64,000 nucleotides of DNA, from contig CAKSNZ010000006.1 in the NCBI GenBank assembly GCA_934476515.1, positions 17,915 to 81,914 on the forward strand. The letters are read 5' to 3'. The notes under the pieces are model-generated. The model made no database searches and had not been told where the DNA came from. It was given only the letters and a program-made list of their open reading frames with translations. Positions within the stretch are counted from its first letter, which is position 1. Each line of letters opens with the position of its first letter. The stretch is from an uncultured Ruminococcus sp. Lineage in GTDB: Bacteria; Bacillota; Clostridia; Oscillospirales; Acutalibacteraceae. The position numbers were made by a program, and so were the translations under genes. Below are positions 17,787-27,543 of this stretch, in pieces.

Positions 17787-19189
17787 TTTTATATAACACA
17801 TTAGGTAACAAGAAGATGGAGTTTGTTCCACATACAGAGGGCAAGGTTGGAATGTATACTTGTGGTCCTACAGTTTACCACTATGCACATATCGGTAACT
17901 TGCGTACCTACATTATGGAAGATGTACTTGAAAAGTATCTTCGTTACATTGGCTATGATGTAAAGAGAGTTATGAACATTACCGATGTAGGTCATTTATC
18001 AAGTGATGCCGATACAGGTGAGGACAAAATGCTTGCCGGTGCTAAGAGAGAACACAAGACAGTTCTTGAAATTGCAAAATTCTATACAGATGCTTTCTTT
18101 GATGATTGCAAGAAACTTAATATCAAAAGACCTGATGTGGTTGAACCTGCAACACATTGTATTCCTGAATTTATTAAGATGGTAGATACCCTTCTTAAGA
18201 AGGGTTATGCTTATGAAGCAGGTGGCAATGTTTACTTTGACACATCAAAATTGGATGAATACTATGTATTCGGTAATCAGAACCAAGATGACCTAGCAGT
18301 TGGTGTTCGTGATGATGTTGATGAAGATGAAAACAAAAGAAACAAAACTGACTTTGTACTATGGTTTACAAAGAGTAAGTTTGATGACCAAGAACTAAAG
18401 TGGGAAAGCCCTTGGGGTTACGGTTATCCAGGTTGGCACATTGAATGTTCTGCAATTTCAATTAAGCACCTTGGTGAATACCTAGATATTCACTGTGGTG
18501 GTGTTGATAATGCATTCCCTCATCATACAAACGAAATTGCTCAAAGTGAAGCATATATCGGTCACAAGTGGTGTCCCTATTGGTTCCATGTAACTCATCT
18601 ACTTGATGCAAGAGGTAAAATGAGTAAGAGTAAGGGTGGCTTCTTAACAGTATCTTTACTTGAAGAAAAAGGCTACAACCCTGTTGTTTATAGAATGTTC
18701 TGCTTACAGTCACACTACCGTAAGCCACTAACATTTAGCTATGACAACCTTGACAATACTGCTAAGGCTTATAACAAGCTGGTTAAGAAGATTTCTAACC
18801 TTAACCCTAACGGTGAACCTAATATGGAAGAGGCTCAGCCATTCATTGATAAGTTTAAGGAAAATATGGATAACGACCTAAACACATCTCTAGGTATTAC
18901 AAGCATTTATGATGTACTAAAGGCTAACATTAGTGATGCAACAAAGATTTATCTTCTAAATGACTTTGACAAGGTTCTAAGCCTTGACCTTGTAAAGGCT
19001 GCTAACAAGCTAAAGGAAGAAAAGAATTCTTCTGTTGATACTGCAAAGGTTGAAGAACTTATCAGAAAAAGAACAGAAGCAAGAGCTAACAAAGATTGGG
19101 CAACTGCTGATGCTATTCGTGATGAACTTAACGCAATGAATGTTGTAATCAAGGATACACCTGACGGTATCACTTGGTCAGTAAAATAA
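17783..19189 (+). CDS. cysS: Cysteine-tRNA ligase
   Basis: 468 residues, class I synthetase. The HIGH motif is HIGN in YHYAHIGNLRTY (around 33-43), zinc ligands include Cys27 (CGPT) and the CSAISIKHLG region, and KMSKSKGG is near 279. It charges tRNA-Cys. It overlaps cysE by 4 bp and is under the same T-box, so acetylserine supply and charging are controlled together by tRNA-Cys charging. Confidence 0.98.
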   Translation: MILYNTLGNKKMEFVPHTEGKVGMYTCGPTVYHYAHIGNLRTYIMEDVLEKYLRYIGYDVKRVMNITDVGHLSSDADTGEDKMLAGAKREHKTVLEIAKFYTDAFFDDCKKLNIKRPDVVEPATHCIPEFIKMVDTLLKKGYAYEAGGNVYFDTSKLDEYYVFGNQNQDDLAVGVRDDVDEDENKRNKTDFVLWFTKSKFDDQELKWESPWGYGYPGWHIECSAISIKHLGEYLDIHCGGVDNAFPHHTNEIAQSEAYIGHKWCPYWFHVTHLLDARGKMSKSKGGFLTVSLLEEKGYNPVVYRMFCLQSHYRKPLTFSYDNLDNTAKAYNKLVKKISNLNPNGEPNMEEAQPFIDKFKENMDNDLNTSLGITSIYDVLKANISDATKIYLLNDFDKVLSLDLVKAANKLKEEKNSSVDTAKVEELIRKRTEARANKDWATADAIRDELNAMNVVIKDTPDGITWSVK

Positions 19190-19210
19190 TTAAATTATAG
19201 AATATTTCAA

Positions 19211-19241
19211 AACCCTCCACATAAATATAGTGTGGAGGGTT
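19211..19241 (+). terminator. Terminator of the cysE-cysS operon
   Basis: An 11-bp stem AACCCTCCACA/TGTGGAGGGTT (19211-19221, 19231-19241) with a 9-nt loop and a short T-tract, 20 nt after the cysS stop. Confidence 0.85.
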
Positions 19242-19274
19242 TCCTCTATTATGGGTACATATTTGGAGGTCAGT

Positions 19275-20045
19275 ATGCGTTTATTTATTCTTGACAAAAA
19301 GGGCTTGGCTATTGTTCTTTGTTGTCTTATGGTGACAATAATGGCAATAGGGATTTTGACAAATACAGGAATGAAAGCAGTACAAACTGCAACAGAGCAA
19401 AAGGAACTTCCCATTTATTCTGTTGAAACAGATAAAAAGCAAGTTGCAATTTCTTTTGATGCTGCATGGGGCGATGAACAAACCCATAAGCTACTTGATA
19501 TTCTGAAAAAGTATAAGGTAAAGTCAACTTTTTTCTTAGTTGGGGATTGGGTAGATAAATATCCTGATGATGTAAAGGATATTCATAAAGCAGGTCACGA
19601 CATAGGCAACCACAGCGACACCCATCCACATTTAACTCAAATGAGTGTTGATGAACAGAAAAAGCAAATTGAAGATTGTAATAACAAGGTAAAAGAACTG
19701 ACAGGTGAAAAGCCTAAACTTTTCAGACCACCTTATGGTGACTACAACACAACTGTTGTGCAAAGTGTAAAAAGCCTTAATATGTATTGTGTTCAATGGG
19801 ATATTGATTCACTAGATTGGAAAGACCCTACACCGGCAGAAATGGTGGATAGAATTGTGCCAAAGCTACAAAACGGCAGTATTATCCTTATGCATAACGG
19901 TGCTAAGAATACACCTGAGGCTTTACCTATGATTATAGAGGCAGTTAGAGATAGTGGTTATGAGTTTGTGCCACTTTCTAAACTTGTCTGTGATAATTGT
20001 AAAGTGGATTATAAAACCGATGTTACAGGTAGAACCTTGAAATAA
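19275..20045 (+). CDS. pdaB: Polysaccharide deacetylase, PdaB-like
   Basis: 256 residues from the ATG at 19275, chosen because GGAGG sits 6 nt upstream; an upstream ATG at 19230 falls inside the previous terminator. There is one N-terminal membrane helix (about 9-29), then a NodB domain: SFDAAWGDEQT (catalytic Asp, metal Asp), HSDTHPH (metal His pair) and RPPYGDYN. PdaB-like enzymes act on peptidoglycan during sporulation in Bacillus. The PdaB assignment rests on overall architecture and the DAAWG motif, and the exact substrate is not shown. Confidence 0.87.
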   Translation: MRLFILDKKGLAIVLCCLMVTIMAIGILTNTGMKAVQTATEQKELPIYSVETDKKQVAISFDAAWGDEQTHKLLDILKKYKVKSTFFLVGDWVDKYPDDVKDIHKAGHDIGNHSDTHPHLTQMSVDEQKKQIEDCNNKVKELTGEKPKLFRPPYGDYNTTVVQSVKSLNMYCVQWDIDSLDWKDPTPAEMVDRIVPKLQNGSIILMHNGAKNTPEALPMIIEAVRDSGYEFVPLSKLVCDNCKVDYKTDVTGRTLK

Positions 20046-20059
20046 TAATTTCCATTTAC

Positions 20060-20400
20060 CTTTCTTAGTTTTAGTTGTTGGTAAAGTAAAATTGGGGTTT
20101 GTGGGGATGATTATGTAATGTAGATAAATTAGATAATAACCGATTAATTCATCTAATTTATAGTTTTATCCCTCCTTCAGTCGATTTATAAAAGGTAAAT
20201 TGCCGTTCCGTCAATTTACGAGCGACAGCTCCCTTTACACAAGGGAGCCTTATTTGCTGAAATTTAACACTTTGCATTTAGCCCCACAAACCCAAATTTC
20301 TAGAACAAATTTACCTTTACTCACAAACAAAATCGAAAAACCCAAATTTGTCAAACTTACCTTTACTCACAAATATAATTGAAAAAACTGATTTATATTA
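20060..20400. repeat. MITE-like intergenic element bounded by inverted repeats
   Basis: The 473-bp gap between the deacetylase and pheA has no credible gene. It holds an inverted repeat AATTGGGGTTTGTGGGG (20090-20106) and its near-perfect complement (20282-20298, one mismatch). Between them is a palindromic block (20169-20250) ending CTCCCTTTACACAAGGGAG. Outside the right arm, a ~45-bp sequence containing TTACCTTTACTCACAAA occurs twice in tandem. The same ends and palindromes recur at 44.7-45.4 kb. No transposase is present. Confidence 0.7.
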
Positions 20401-20467
20401 ACATACAAACGAAATTGGATAAACAAAATTTTGATGGAAATAGAAATTTAATATAAGTAAGAGCAAG

Positions 20468-20501
20468 AAAACCACTATTGTGTAATACAATAGTGGTTTT
20501 T
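20468..20501 (-). terminator. Terminator of the aromatic amino acid operon
   Basis: A 14-bp perfect stem AAAACCACTATTGT/ACAATAGTGGTTTT with a 5-nt loop, 17 nt beyond the pheA stop on the minus strand. Confidence 0.88.
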
Positions 20502-20518
20502 AACTAGTTTAAATAGAT

Positions 20519-21655
20519 TTATGCATAGTCCTCTTCATAGTTACCTAAGAAGCTAAATTCCGGTAACTCTGTACTTAATGCACATAGAAGTTTTGTAACT
20601 TCATCATTCTTAACATTACCTGTAAAGTCAAGATAGAATAGATATTCAAAAGGCTTATTAGCCATTGTTCTTGACTCAATTTTGGTTAGGTTAAGACCTA
20701 GGGAACTAAATCTGCATAGTACACTGTAAAGTGTACCTGTAACATGAGGTAGGCCAAAGCATAGGCTGATTTTCTCAGCATTTTCAGGAATATATAGCTT
20801 TTTAGAAATAACAATAAATCTTGTTGTGTTGTCACTTCTGTTTTCGTAATTTTCAGCAAGAACCTTTAAGCCATATTCCTTAACTGCACTATAATTACAA
20901 ACTGCTGCAAGGTTAATTCTCTTACTGTTTGCAACATCTCTTGCAGCAATTGCGGTGTTAGCAGATTGTAAAGTCTTGTAGTTGTTCGCAGTTATCTTGT
21001 CACTACACTGTGCAAGTGCTTGAGGATGTGACCATACTTCTTCAATATCCTCTAAATTAGCCTGTGGAATAGATGCTAGGTAGTAGTGGATTGGTAGGTC
21101 TAGTGACTTAATAATATAAAATCTATGTTTTAGAATTAAGTCATAAACATCACTTACTGAACCGGCAGTAGAATTTTCTACCGGTAACACACCATAGTCA
21201 GCATCACCGTTTTCAATAGCCATAAATACATCTTTAAAACTTTTGCAAAACTCAGGTTCGCAGTCAGGAAAAATCTTTAGAGTAGCCTCATGGTTGTTAG
21301 CACCGGCAATACCTTGACAAGCTACCTTAGTATTTTTGTTGTATGGAATGTTAGGAGAAGAATTTTCAATAAGCTCTTTCATTTCTTTACCTGAGCCAAC
21401 AATATTGTGTTGTAATGCTCTGGAAAGTTCCATAATGTTGCTAAACAGTAACTGTGCTGCATAGCCGTATTCTCCACCACGAACAAGTACATCATCAAGA
21501 ATTTCATTCTCTCTGTCTTGGTTAAGAATAGGAATGTTGTTTGCCTTTTTATAGTTGCCAACATCCTTAGCACATTCCATTCTGCGTTTAAAAAGTTCTA
21601 TAAGTTTCTCATCAATTTCGTTGATTTCTTCTCTTATTTCTTTTAAATCTCTCAT
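20519..21655 (-). CDS. pheA: Bifunctional chorismate mutase / prephenate dehydratase
   Basis: About 378 residues: an AroQ-type chorismate mutase domain (1-~85, beginning MRDLKEIREEINEIDEKLIELF), a prephenate dehydratase domain (~110-290, with NSTAGSVSDVYDLI and the TTRFIVI motif), and a C-terminal ACT domain (GLPHVTGTLYSVL) that normally mediates feedback by phenylalanine. It converts chorismate to phenylpyruvate. The ATG at 21655 is preferred over a GTG 9 nt upstream because AAGG is correctly spaced. It is the last gene of the aro operon. Confidence 0.96.
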   Translation of the reverse strand: MRDLKEIREEINEIDEKLIELFKRRMECAKDVGNYKKANNIPILNQDRENEILDDVLVRGGEYGYAAQLLFSNIMELSRALQHNIVGSGKEMKELIENSSPNIPYNKNTKVACQGIAGANNHEATLKIFPDCEPEFCKSFKDVFMAIENGDADYGVLPVENSTAGSVSDVYDLILKHRFYIIKSLDLPIHYYLASIPQANLEDIEEVWSHPQALAQCSDKITANNYKTLQSANTAIAARDVANSKRINLAAVCNYSAVKEYGLKVLAENYENRSDNTTRFIVISKKLYIPENAEKISLCFGLPHVTGTLYSVLCRFSSLGLNLTKIESRTMANKPFEYLFYLDFTGNVKNDEVTKLLCALSTELPEFSFLGNYEEDYA

Positions 21656-21667
21656 TATCTTCACACC

Positions 21668-22744
21668 TTATGAAAGTAAATCTAGTATTGTAATAGCTGT
21701 GATTGCCTCAATAACCGGTACTGCTCTTAGGACAATACATGGGTCATGTCTGCCTTTAATTTCAAGAATATCATTCTCTTTAGTTTCAAGATTAATAGTT
21801 TCTTGTTTTTGAGCAATAGATGGTGTTGGCTTTACTGCAACCTTAAATACAATAGGCATACCATTTGTAATGCCACCCAGAATACCACCACAATTATTTG
21901 TTTTAGTATATACATTTCCTTTTTCATCATAACGGAAATTGTCATTGCTTTCACTACCACGCATCTTGGCAAGGTCAAAACCTTTGCCAAATTCAATGCC
22001 CTTCATTGCAGGAATACCAAATACTGCTTTGGCAATTCTGCCCTCAATACCATCAAACATTGGTTCGCCAATACCGGCTTTAATACCAACAACACCACAT
22101 TCAATAGTACCACCAACAGAATCTTTATCTGCTGATGCATCGGCTACAACTTTACGCATAGGTTCTTCCTTACTTTCATCAATAAGTGGGAAAGAACTGT
22201 TAAGCAATCTGTCTATTGTTTCATTATCTATGTTGCAGGGATTAAATTCTTCATCATATACATTGCCGATACTGTTAATATGAGCAGTAACCTTAATGCC
22301 TTTTTCTTCAAGTAGTTGTTTACATACTGCACCGGCAAAAACTATAGGAGCAGTAATTCTGCCACTAAAATGACCACCACCGGCAATATCATTAAAACCA
22401 TTGTACTTTACATATGCCGGGTAATCGCTATGTCCCGGTCTAGGGCATCTTTTAATATCTGAGTAGTCCTTGCTCTTTGTATTGTTATTGTGGATAATTG
22501 CACAAAGTGGTGCACCTGTAAGTACATTGTCCACTACACCTGAAAGAATTTCAGGAAAGTCAGCTTCTTTTCTTGGAGTAGCAGTTTTGTCATTACCGGG
22601 AGCTCTTCTCTTCATTTCGTGAAGAACCTTGTCCATATCTATTTTCATACCGGTAGGTAAACCGTCAACAACAATGCCGATAGCCTTACCGTGACTTTCA
22701 CCAAATACTGAAATTTTAATTTTTTCACCTATTGTTGATGACAT
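21668..22744 (-). CDS. aroC: Chorismate synthase
   Basis: 358 residues. Forms chorismate from EPSP with reduced FMN. Signatures: GESHGKAIGIVVDGLP near the N-terminus, RPGHSDYPAY in the first third, GGGHFSGR and the C-terminal RHDPCIVLRAVPVIEA. Its start overlaps the aroA 3' end by 20 bp, and its stop lies 12 nt before pheA. Confidence 0.98.
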   Translation of the reverse strand: MSSTIGEKIKISVFGESHGKAIGIVVDGLPTGMKIDMDKVLHEMKRRAPGNDKTATPRKEADFPEILSGVVDNVLTGAPLCAIIHNNNTKSKDYSDIKRCPRPGHSDYPAYVKYNGFNDIAGGGHFSGRITAPIVFAGAVCKQLLEEKGIKVTAHINSIGNVYDEEFNPCNIDNETIDRLLNSSFPLIDESKEEPMRKVVADASADKDSVGGTIECGVVGIKAGIGEPMFDGIEGRIAKAVFGIPAMKGIEFGKGFDLAKMRGSESNDNFRYDEKGNVYTKTNNCGGILGGITNGMPIVFKVAVKPTPSIAQKQETINLETKENDILEIKGRHDPCIVLRAVPVIEAITAITILDLLS

Positions 22745-23999
22745 TTACATTACCTCCCAGTTTCTTAAAGTCCTCAAAAAAGTTAGGATAACTTTTGTTG
22801 ATAGCTTGTGCGTCAGTAACAGTAACTTTGTTTCTTGAAATAATTGATGCAACTGCACTTGCCATAACAATTCTGTGGTCGTTACAGCCTTCGGCTTTAC
22901 CACCGTTTAGCATACCTGCACCTTGAACAATTAGTCCGTCATCAACTTCAGCTACCATACCACCAAGGTTATTAATAGCCTCACAAGTGGTCTTTAGTCG
23001 GTCGCTTTCTTTGATTCTCAGTCTTTCTGCATTGTAGATTTTTGTGACACCATAAGCACCACTGCCACATACTGCAAGTACAGGTACAAGGTCAGGAATT
23101 TGACTTGCATCAATGTTAATTCCTCTTAAGTCGCCTTTATTCTTAACCTTTACAAAGTCTGTGCCAATCTCAATATCAGCACCGAATTTCTTAATTAAAT
23201 TACAAATTTCTCTGTCACCTTGTGTGGAATTTGGGTCAATTCCTTTTACGGTGATTTCACCACCAAATGCACCGGCAACCATAAAGAATGCTGCCTGACT
23301 CCAGTCACCTTGTACTGTGTAGTCATGAGGTGTGTAGTGCTGATTACCCTTTACAAAGTAGCCGTATTCGGTTTCTTCAACTGTTACACCAAATCTTTTC
23401 ATGGTGTCAATTGTCATATTTACATAACCCACACTTTCAAGAGGTGAAGTAAGTACAATTTTACTGTCACCATCAAGTAAAGGTAAAGCAAGTAGTAGTC
23501 CTGTTACAAACTGACTTGATACATTACCCGGTAGGGAATATGTACCACTCTGTAATTTACCACTAGTATCAAGAGGTAAACCACCCTCAGTTTCACACTC
23601 TACCCCATGATTAGGTAGTAAATCCAGGTAAATACCGATAGGTCTTTGAGGCAGTCTGCCTTTGCCAACAAAGTGACCACTAATTCCTAAAGCACTGACT
23701 ACAGGAATAAAAAATCTTAATGTGCTACCACTTTCGCAACAATCAAAAGTACCCCTACCACTAGAAAAAAGGTGACTGCTGTCAATAGTCAGCGTGTCAC
23801 CCTTAACTTCTGTTTTAGCTCCAAGAGCATTGACACAAGATATAGTTGCCTCAATGTCTTGAGAAAGTGTAATAGGAGAAATTGTACATTTACCCATAGA
23901 AAGTGTAGCACAGATAATAGCTCTGTGACAGTCACTTTTTGATGCAGGTATGGTAACAGTGCCTTTTAGTTTAGCAGGTGTTATCTGTACAGTTGTCAT
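22725..23999 (-). CDS. aroA: 3-phosphoshikimate 1-carboxyvinyltransferase (EPSP synthase)
   Basis: 424 residues. Adds enolpyruvate from PEP to shikimate-3-phosphate. Visible motifs: PASKSDCHRAIICA (N-terminal), ESGSTLRFFIPV, and RLRIKESDRL in the second half. The usual GNAGT-type loop reads CESGSTLRF here, which is the class II-like/Firmicutes form; I would not infer glyphosate response from this alone. The ATG directly follows the aroB stop. Confidence 0.97.
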   Translation of the reverse strand: MTTVQITPAKLKGTVTIPASKSDCHRAIICATLSMGKCTISPITLSQDIEATISCVNALGAKTEVKGDTLTIDSSHLFSSGRGTFDCCESGSTLRFFIPVVSALGISGHFVGKGRLPQRPIGIYLDLLPNHGVECETEGGLPLDTSGKLQSGTYSLPGNVSSQFVTGLLLALPLLDGDSKIVLTSPLESVGYVNMTIDTMKRFGVTVEETEYGYFVKGNQHYTPHDYTVQGDWSQAAFFMVAGAFGGEITVKGIDPNSTQGDREICNLIKKFGADIEIGTDFVKVKNKGDLRGINIDASQIPDLVPVLAVCGSGAYGVTKIYNAERLRIKESDRLKTTCEAINNLGGMVAEVDDGLIVQGAGMLNGGKAEGCNDHRIVMASAVASIISRNKVTVTDAQAINKSYPNFFEDFKKLGGNVNVINNR

Positions 24000-25061
24000 T
24001 TATACTTCCTCCGGAACATCAATATATTGTTGAAAATCTCTCAAATCCATTGTTGATACTGTGGCATCTCCAATAGACTTTAGTATTACTACATCAATGT
24101 TGTGACCAGAACTTTTCTTGTCACTTTGTGCAGCAAAAGCAATATCTCTAACTTCGCTGTCATCATGAGTAGGTAGGTTGTACATCTCGCAAAGTTCTGC
24201 AATCTTGTTAGCAGTACCCTTAGGAGAATAACCGTCCCTTTCACTGGCTTTAGTCATCATAACCATACCTATGGCTACAGCCTCACCGTGAGAAAGTTTC
24301 TTGTATTCGTAAATTTTCTCAAGTGCATGACCAATAGTATGACCAAAGTTAAGTAGCTTTCTTTCGCCACTTTCCTTTTCATCTTTTTGAACAACATCTC
24401 TCTTGATAGAAACACATCTGTGAATAATGTTTTCAATATCAAGTTCATCTCTGCCTTTTTTTAGTAGTCTAAATAAACCGGCAGACTTGATGCAACCATA
24501 CTTGATAACTTCTGCCATACCGTCATTTAGGTATCTTTCAGGTAAAGTAGAAAGTGTATCAGGGTCAATAAGTACAACACTAGGTTGCCAGAAAGCACCT
24601 ACAAGGTTCTTGCCTTGTGGAATGTCATAACCTGTTTTGCCACCAACTGATGAATCAACTTGTGCTAATAGGGAAGTAGGTACTTGTACAAACTCAATAC
24701 CTCTTAGGTATGTTGCAGCAGCAAAACCTGCCATATCTCCTGTAACACCACCACCAAGAGCAAGAATCATATCTTTTCTTGTGATATTGTTGTCAGCTAG
24801 GTGACTATAGATTGCCTCAATAGTTCTAAAGTTCTTTGATGTTTCACCGGCCTTAAAGACAAATTCTGAAACAATAAATCCGGATTGCTTTAAGGAAGTG
24901 ATAACACTTTGACTATATAATGCGTGAACATTGCTATCTGTTACAACAGCAATTCTTGTTGGGGAAGAAACCTTTTTGATATATTCTCCACAGTGGTTGA
25001 TTATTCCTCTGTCAATTATAATCTCATACTTTCTTCCTGTATTTACTTTAAGCTTTTTCAT
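24000..25061 (-). CDS. aroB: 3-dehydroquinate synthase
   Basis: 353 residues, NAD- and zinc-dependent. It converts DAHP to 3-dehydroquinate. Signatures: GGGVTGDMAGFAAATYLRG, PTSLLAQVDSSVGGKTG, and NFGHTIGHALE with a zinc ligand histidine. The start overlaps the tyrA stop by 4 bp (ATGA-type), so it is translationally coupled. Confidence 0.98.
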   Translation of the reverse strand: MKKLKVNTGRKYEIIIDRGIINHCGEYIKKVSSPTRIAVVTDSNVHALYSQSVITSLKQSGFIVSEFVFKAGETSKNFRTIEAIYSHLADNNITRKDMILALGGGVTGDMAGFAAATYLRGIEFVQVPTSLLAQVDSSVGGKTGYDIPQGKNLVGAFWQPSVVLIDPDTLSTLPERYLNDGMAEVIKYGCIKSAGLFRLLKKGRDELDIENIIHRCVSIKRDVVQKDEKESGERKLLNFGHTIGHALEKIYEYKKLSHGEAVAIGMVMMTKASERDGYSPKGTANKIAELCEMYNLPTHDDSEVRDIAFAAQSDKKSSGHNIDVVILKSIGDATVSTMDLRDFQQYIDVPEEV

Positions 25062-25888
25062 TCGCCTAAAGCCTCCTTAATTTCATGTCCTTTTTGCAGT
25101 AAGGACATAAGTTTTTCTTTATCATCCTTTGATATAGCATCTTCTATATCTCTGATGTTTTTAATTAAAGTTTCAAGTTCCTTTAGTAGTGGTGCTTTGT
25201 TTTCCATAAAAAGCTCACTCCAAAGTTCTGCGTTAATGTTAGCTACTCTTGATACATCACGATAGCTACCGGCAGAAAAACCCTTGTGGTTCATACAGTT
25301 AGGCGAAAGAACATAAGCACAAGCAAGTACATGAGGTAACTGACTTGTAAAAGCAATCATTCTGTCATGTTCTTCCGGTGTGGTGATTTTGATACCACCA
25401 AAACCGATAGAAAGGTTAAAGTCAGCAACTTTCTTTACTGATTCATCATCTGCACCACAAGGTACAATAATGCAACTGGCGTTTTTATAAAGGTCACTGT
25501 CAGATACATCAAAGCCGTTTTTCTCTTTACCTGCCATTGGATGAACACCAACAAATGTAAAGCCAAACTCTTTGCTAAGTGCAGTTAAGTCATCACAGAT
25601 TTCTGTCTTAATACCTGAAGTATCTGTAACAATAGCACCATTCTTGATTTTGTCACCGTTTTTTCTAATGAAGTCAACAGCAGCACCGGGATAAACACCA
25701 AGGATAACCATATCTATATCGGATAGGTCATCGGCAGAACCAATCTTATCTATAGCTCCACACTTTAGTGCTTTCTCTAGTGGAAGTGGACTTCTGTTTA
25801 TACCAATTACATAGTGGTCTGTGTATTTCTTGATAGCCTTACAGTAAGAACCACCAATAATACCTAAACCAACAACTGCTATTTTCAT
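25058..25888 (-). CDS. tyrA: Prephenate dehydrogenase
   Basis: 276 residues. NAD(P)-dependent oxidative decarboxylation of prephenate to 4-hydroxyphenylpyruvate for tyrosine. The N-terminal Rossmann motif is GLGIIGGSYCKAI. The catalytic histidine region is FVGVHPMAGKEKNG, with SQLPHVLA further on. No ACT domain is attached, unlike Bacillus TyrA (about 370 residues). The ATG at 25888 is chosen because AAGGATG precedes it; the ATG at 25897 falls inside that site. Confidence 0.95.
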   Translation of the reverse strand: MKIAVVGLGIIGGSYCKAIKKYTDHYVIGINRSPLPLEKALKCGAIDKIGSADDLSDIDMVILGVYPGAAVDFIRKNGDKIKNGAIVTDTSGIKTEICDDLTALSKEFGFTFVGVHPMAGKEKNGFDVSDSDLYKNASCIIVPCGADDESVKKVADFNLSIGFGGIKITTPEEHDRMIAFTSQLPHVLACAYVLSPNCMNHKGFSAGSYRDVSRVANINAELWSELFMENKAPLLKELETLIKNIRDIEDAISKDDKEKLMSLLQKGHEIKEALGE

Positions 25889-25900
25889 TTTATTCATCCT

Positions 25901-26905
25901 TTATAGGGCTGACTTGATTCTGTTTACTTTCTTTACAACTGAGTCAAATTCTTCAGGTGTAAGTGACTGTGCACCATCACATAGTGCATGAGGTGGATCG
26001 TTGTGTACTTCAATAATAAGACCGTCTGCACCACAAGCTACAGCAGCCATTGCCAATGGTTCAACAAGCCAGTTCATACCGGTAGCGTGACTAGGGTCAA
26101 CAACAACAGGTAGGTGGCTTAAACTCTTAACAATAGGAATAGCTGAAAGGTCAAGAGTGTTTCTTGTATATTTTTCATATGTACGAATACCTCTTTCGCA
26201 AAGGATAACCTTTTCATTACCCTCAGCCATAATGTATTCTGCACTCATTAGCCATTCTTCAATAGTTGCACAAAGTCCTCTCTTTAGTAAGATAGGTTTA
26301 TCAAGTTTACCTAGTTTCTTTAGTAGAGTGAAGTTCTGCATATTTCTTGCACCAACCTGAATAATGTCAACATCCTTAAATAGGTCAATGTCAGATTCAC
26401 TCATAATTTCTGTAACAATAGGAAGACCTGTTTCTTCCTTTGCTTTTAGTAGTAGTTCAAGGCCCTCAGCCTTTAGACCTTGGAAAGAATAAGGTGAAGT
26501 TCTTGGCTTAAAAGCACCACCACGAAGTACATTAGCACCTGAAGCTTTAACTGCTTTTGCAATTTCTGTCACCTGTTCTGCTGATTCTACAGAGCAAGGA
26601 CCTGCCATTAGTGTTAAGCTACCGTCACCAATCTTTGTACCGTTAGATAGTGTAATAACAGTATCATCGGGATGAAATTTTCTGTTGGCTTTCTTATATG
26701 GTTCTTGAACTCTTCTTACAGAATAAACAACATCCTGAGCATTAATTGTGCCAATATCAATAGCAGTAGTGTCACCGATAAGACCTAAAACAGTTTCGTT
26801 AACACCTTGCCACTGATTTACTTCAACATTGTATTTCTTTTTTAGAGAAGTAGAAAAATCCTCAATAGTTTTCTTGTCTAATCCTCTTTTAAGAACTATA
26901 ATCAT
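25901..26905 (-). CDS. aroF: DAHP synthase, type I-beta with N-terminal ferredoxin-like domain
   Basis: 334 residues. First step of the shikimate pathway (PEP + erythrose-4-phosphate). The N-terminal ~80 residues form the ferredoxin-like regulatory domain seen in the Thermotoga-type enzyme, and the catalytic barrel starts near AGPCSVES. Other motifs: RGGAFKPRTSPYSFQG, LLKRGLCATIEEW and VVDPSHATG. The family knowledge is that this domain mediates tyrosine/phenylalanine inhibition. GAGG is upstream of the ATG. Confidence 0.95.
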   Translation of the reverse strand: MIIVLKRGLDKKTIEDFSTSLKKKYNVEVNQWQGVNETVLGLIGDTTAIDIGTINAQDVVYSVRRVQEPYKKANRKFHPDDTVITLSNGTKIGDGSLTLMAGPCSVESAEQVTEIAKAVKASGANVLRGGAFKPRTSPYSFQGLKAEGLELLLKAKEETGLPIVTEIMSESDIDLFKDVDIIQVGARNMQNFTLLKKLGKLDKPILLKRGLCATIEEWLMSAEYIMAEGNEKVILCERGIRTYEKYTRNTLDLSAIPIVKSLSHLPVVVDPSHATGMNWLVEPLAMAAVACGADGLIIEVHNDPPHALCDGAQSLTPEEFDSVVKKVNRIKSAL

Positions 26906-27042
26906 TTTTTATTTCCTCATTTTCTATCCTTATACTCGTTTATATCATACATATAAAATACATTATAACACAAAATTTATGATTTGTGTAGTAGTTATAA
27001 TATTTTATCACTTTAAAGCGATAATATCAATAGAAAAAGCCT

Positions 27043-27543
27043 TTATTTTACTGCATTGAGTATGTCAGAAGCTACCTTTAAAGGACTGTTGTCACCATTA
27101 ATAACAACATCACTTGCACTTTTATATAGAGGCATTCTTTTTTCATAAAGCTCTTTCATTGCCTCATCTTTGTCAGGTCTCTGAAGTAGTGGACGAGTAG
27201 TATCGTTCTTTAGTCTTTCTTTTAGCACTTTAAGTGGTACATCAATCAGTACAATAGTACCGTTTTCTTTTAGCACATCAACATTTCTTTGGAATGTTAA
27301 AGCACCACCACCTGTAGAAATAATAATACCGGACTTCTTAGATAGTTCTTTACAAGCTTTGTACTCTAAATCTCTAAAGTAGCTTTCGCCATATTTTTCA
27401 AAGATTTTAGAGATTGTCATACCCTCGGTTTCTTCAATATATGCGTCAGTATCAATAAGGTTCATTCCTGACTTTTTCTTTAGGTTTTCACCTACAGTTG
27501 TTTTGCCACAACCCATAAAACCACATAGAATTATATTTTTCAT
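27043..27543 (-). CDS. aroK: Shikimate kinase
   Basis: 166 residues, P-loop kinase. Walker A GFMGCGKTT lies near the N-terminus, the shikimate-binding DTDAYIEE follows, and SYFRDLEYKACKEL and STGGGAL are typical. It phosphorylates shikimate at position 3. Its ATG touches the aroE stop. A 137-bp gap separates it from aroF, where an internal promoter could lie. Confidence 0.95.
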   Translation of the reverse strand: MKNIILCGFMGCGKTTVGENLKKKSGMNLIDTDAYIEETEGMTISKIFEKYGESYFRDLEYKACKELSKKSGIIISTGGGALTFQRNVDVLKENGTIVLIDVPLKVLKERLKNDTTRPLLQRPDKDEAMKELYEKRMPLYKSASDVVINGDNSPLKVASDILNAVK

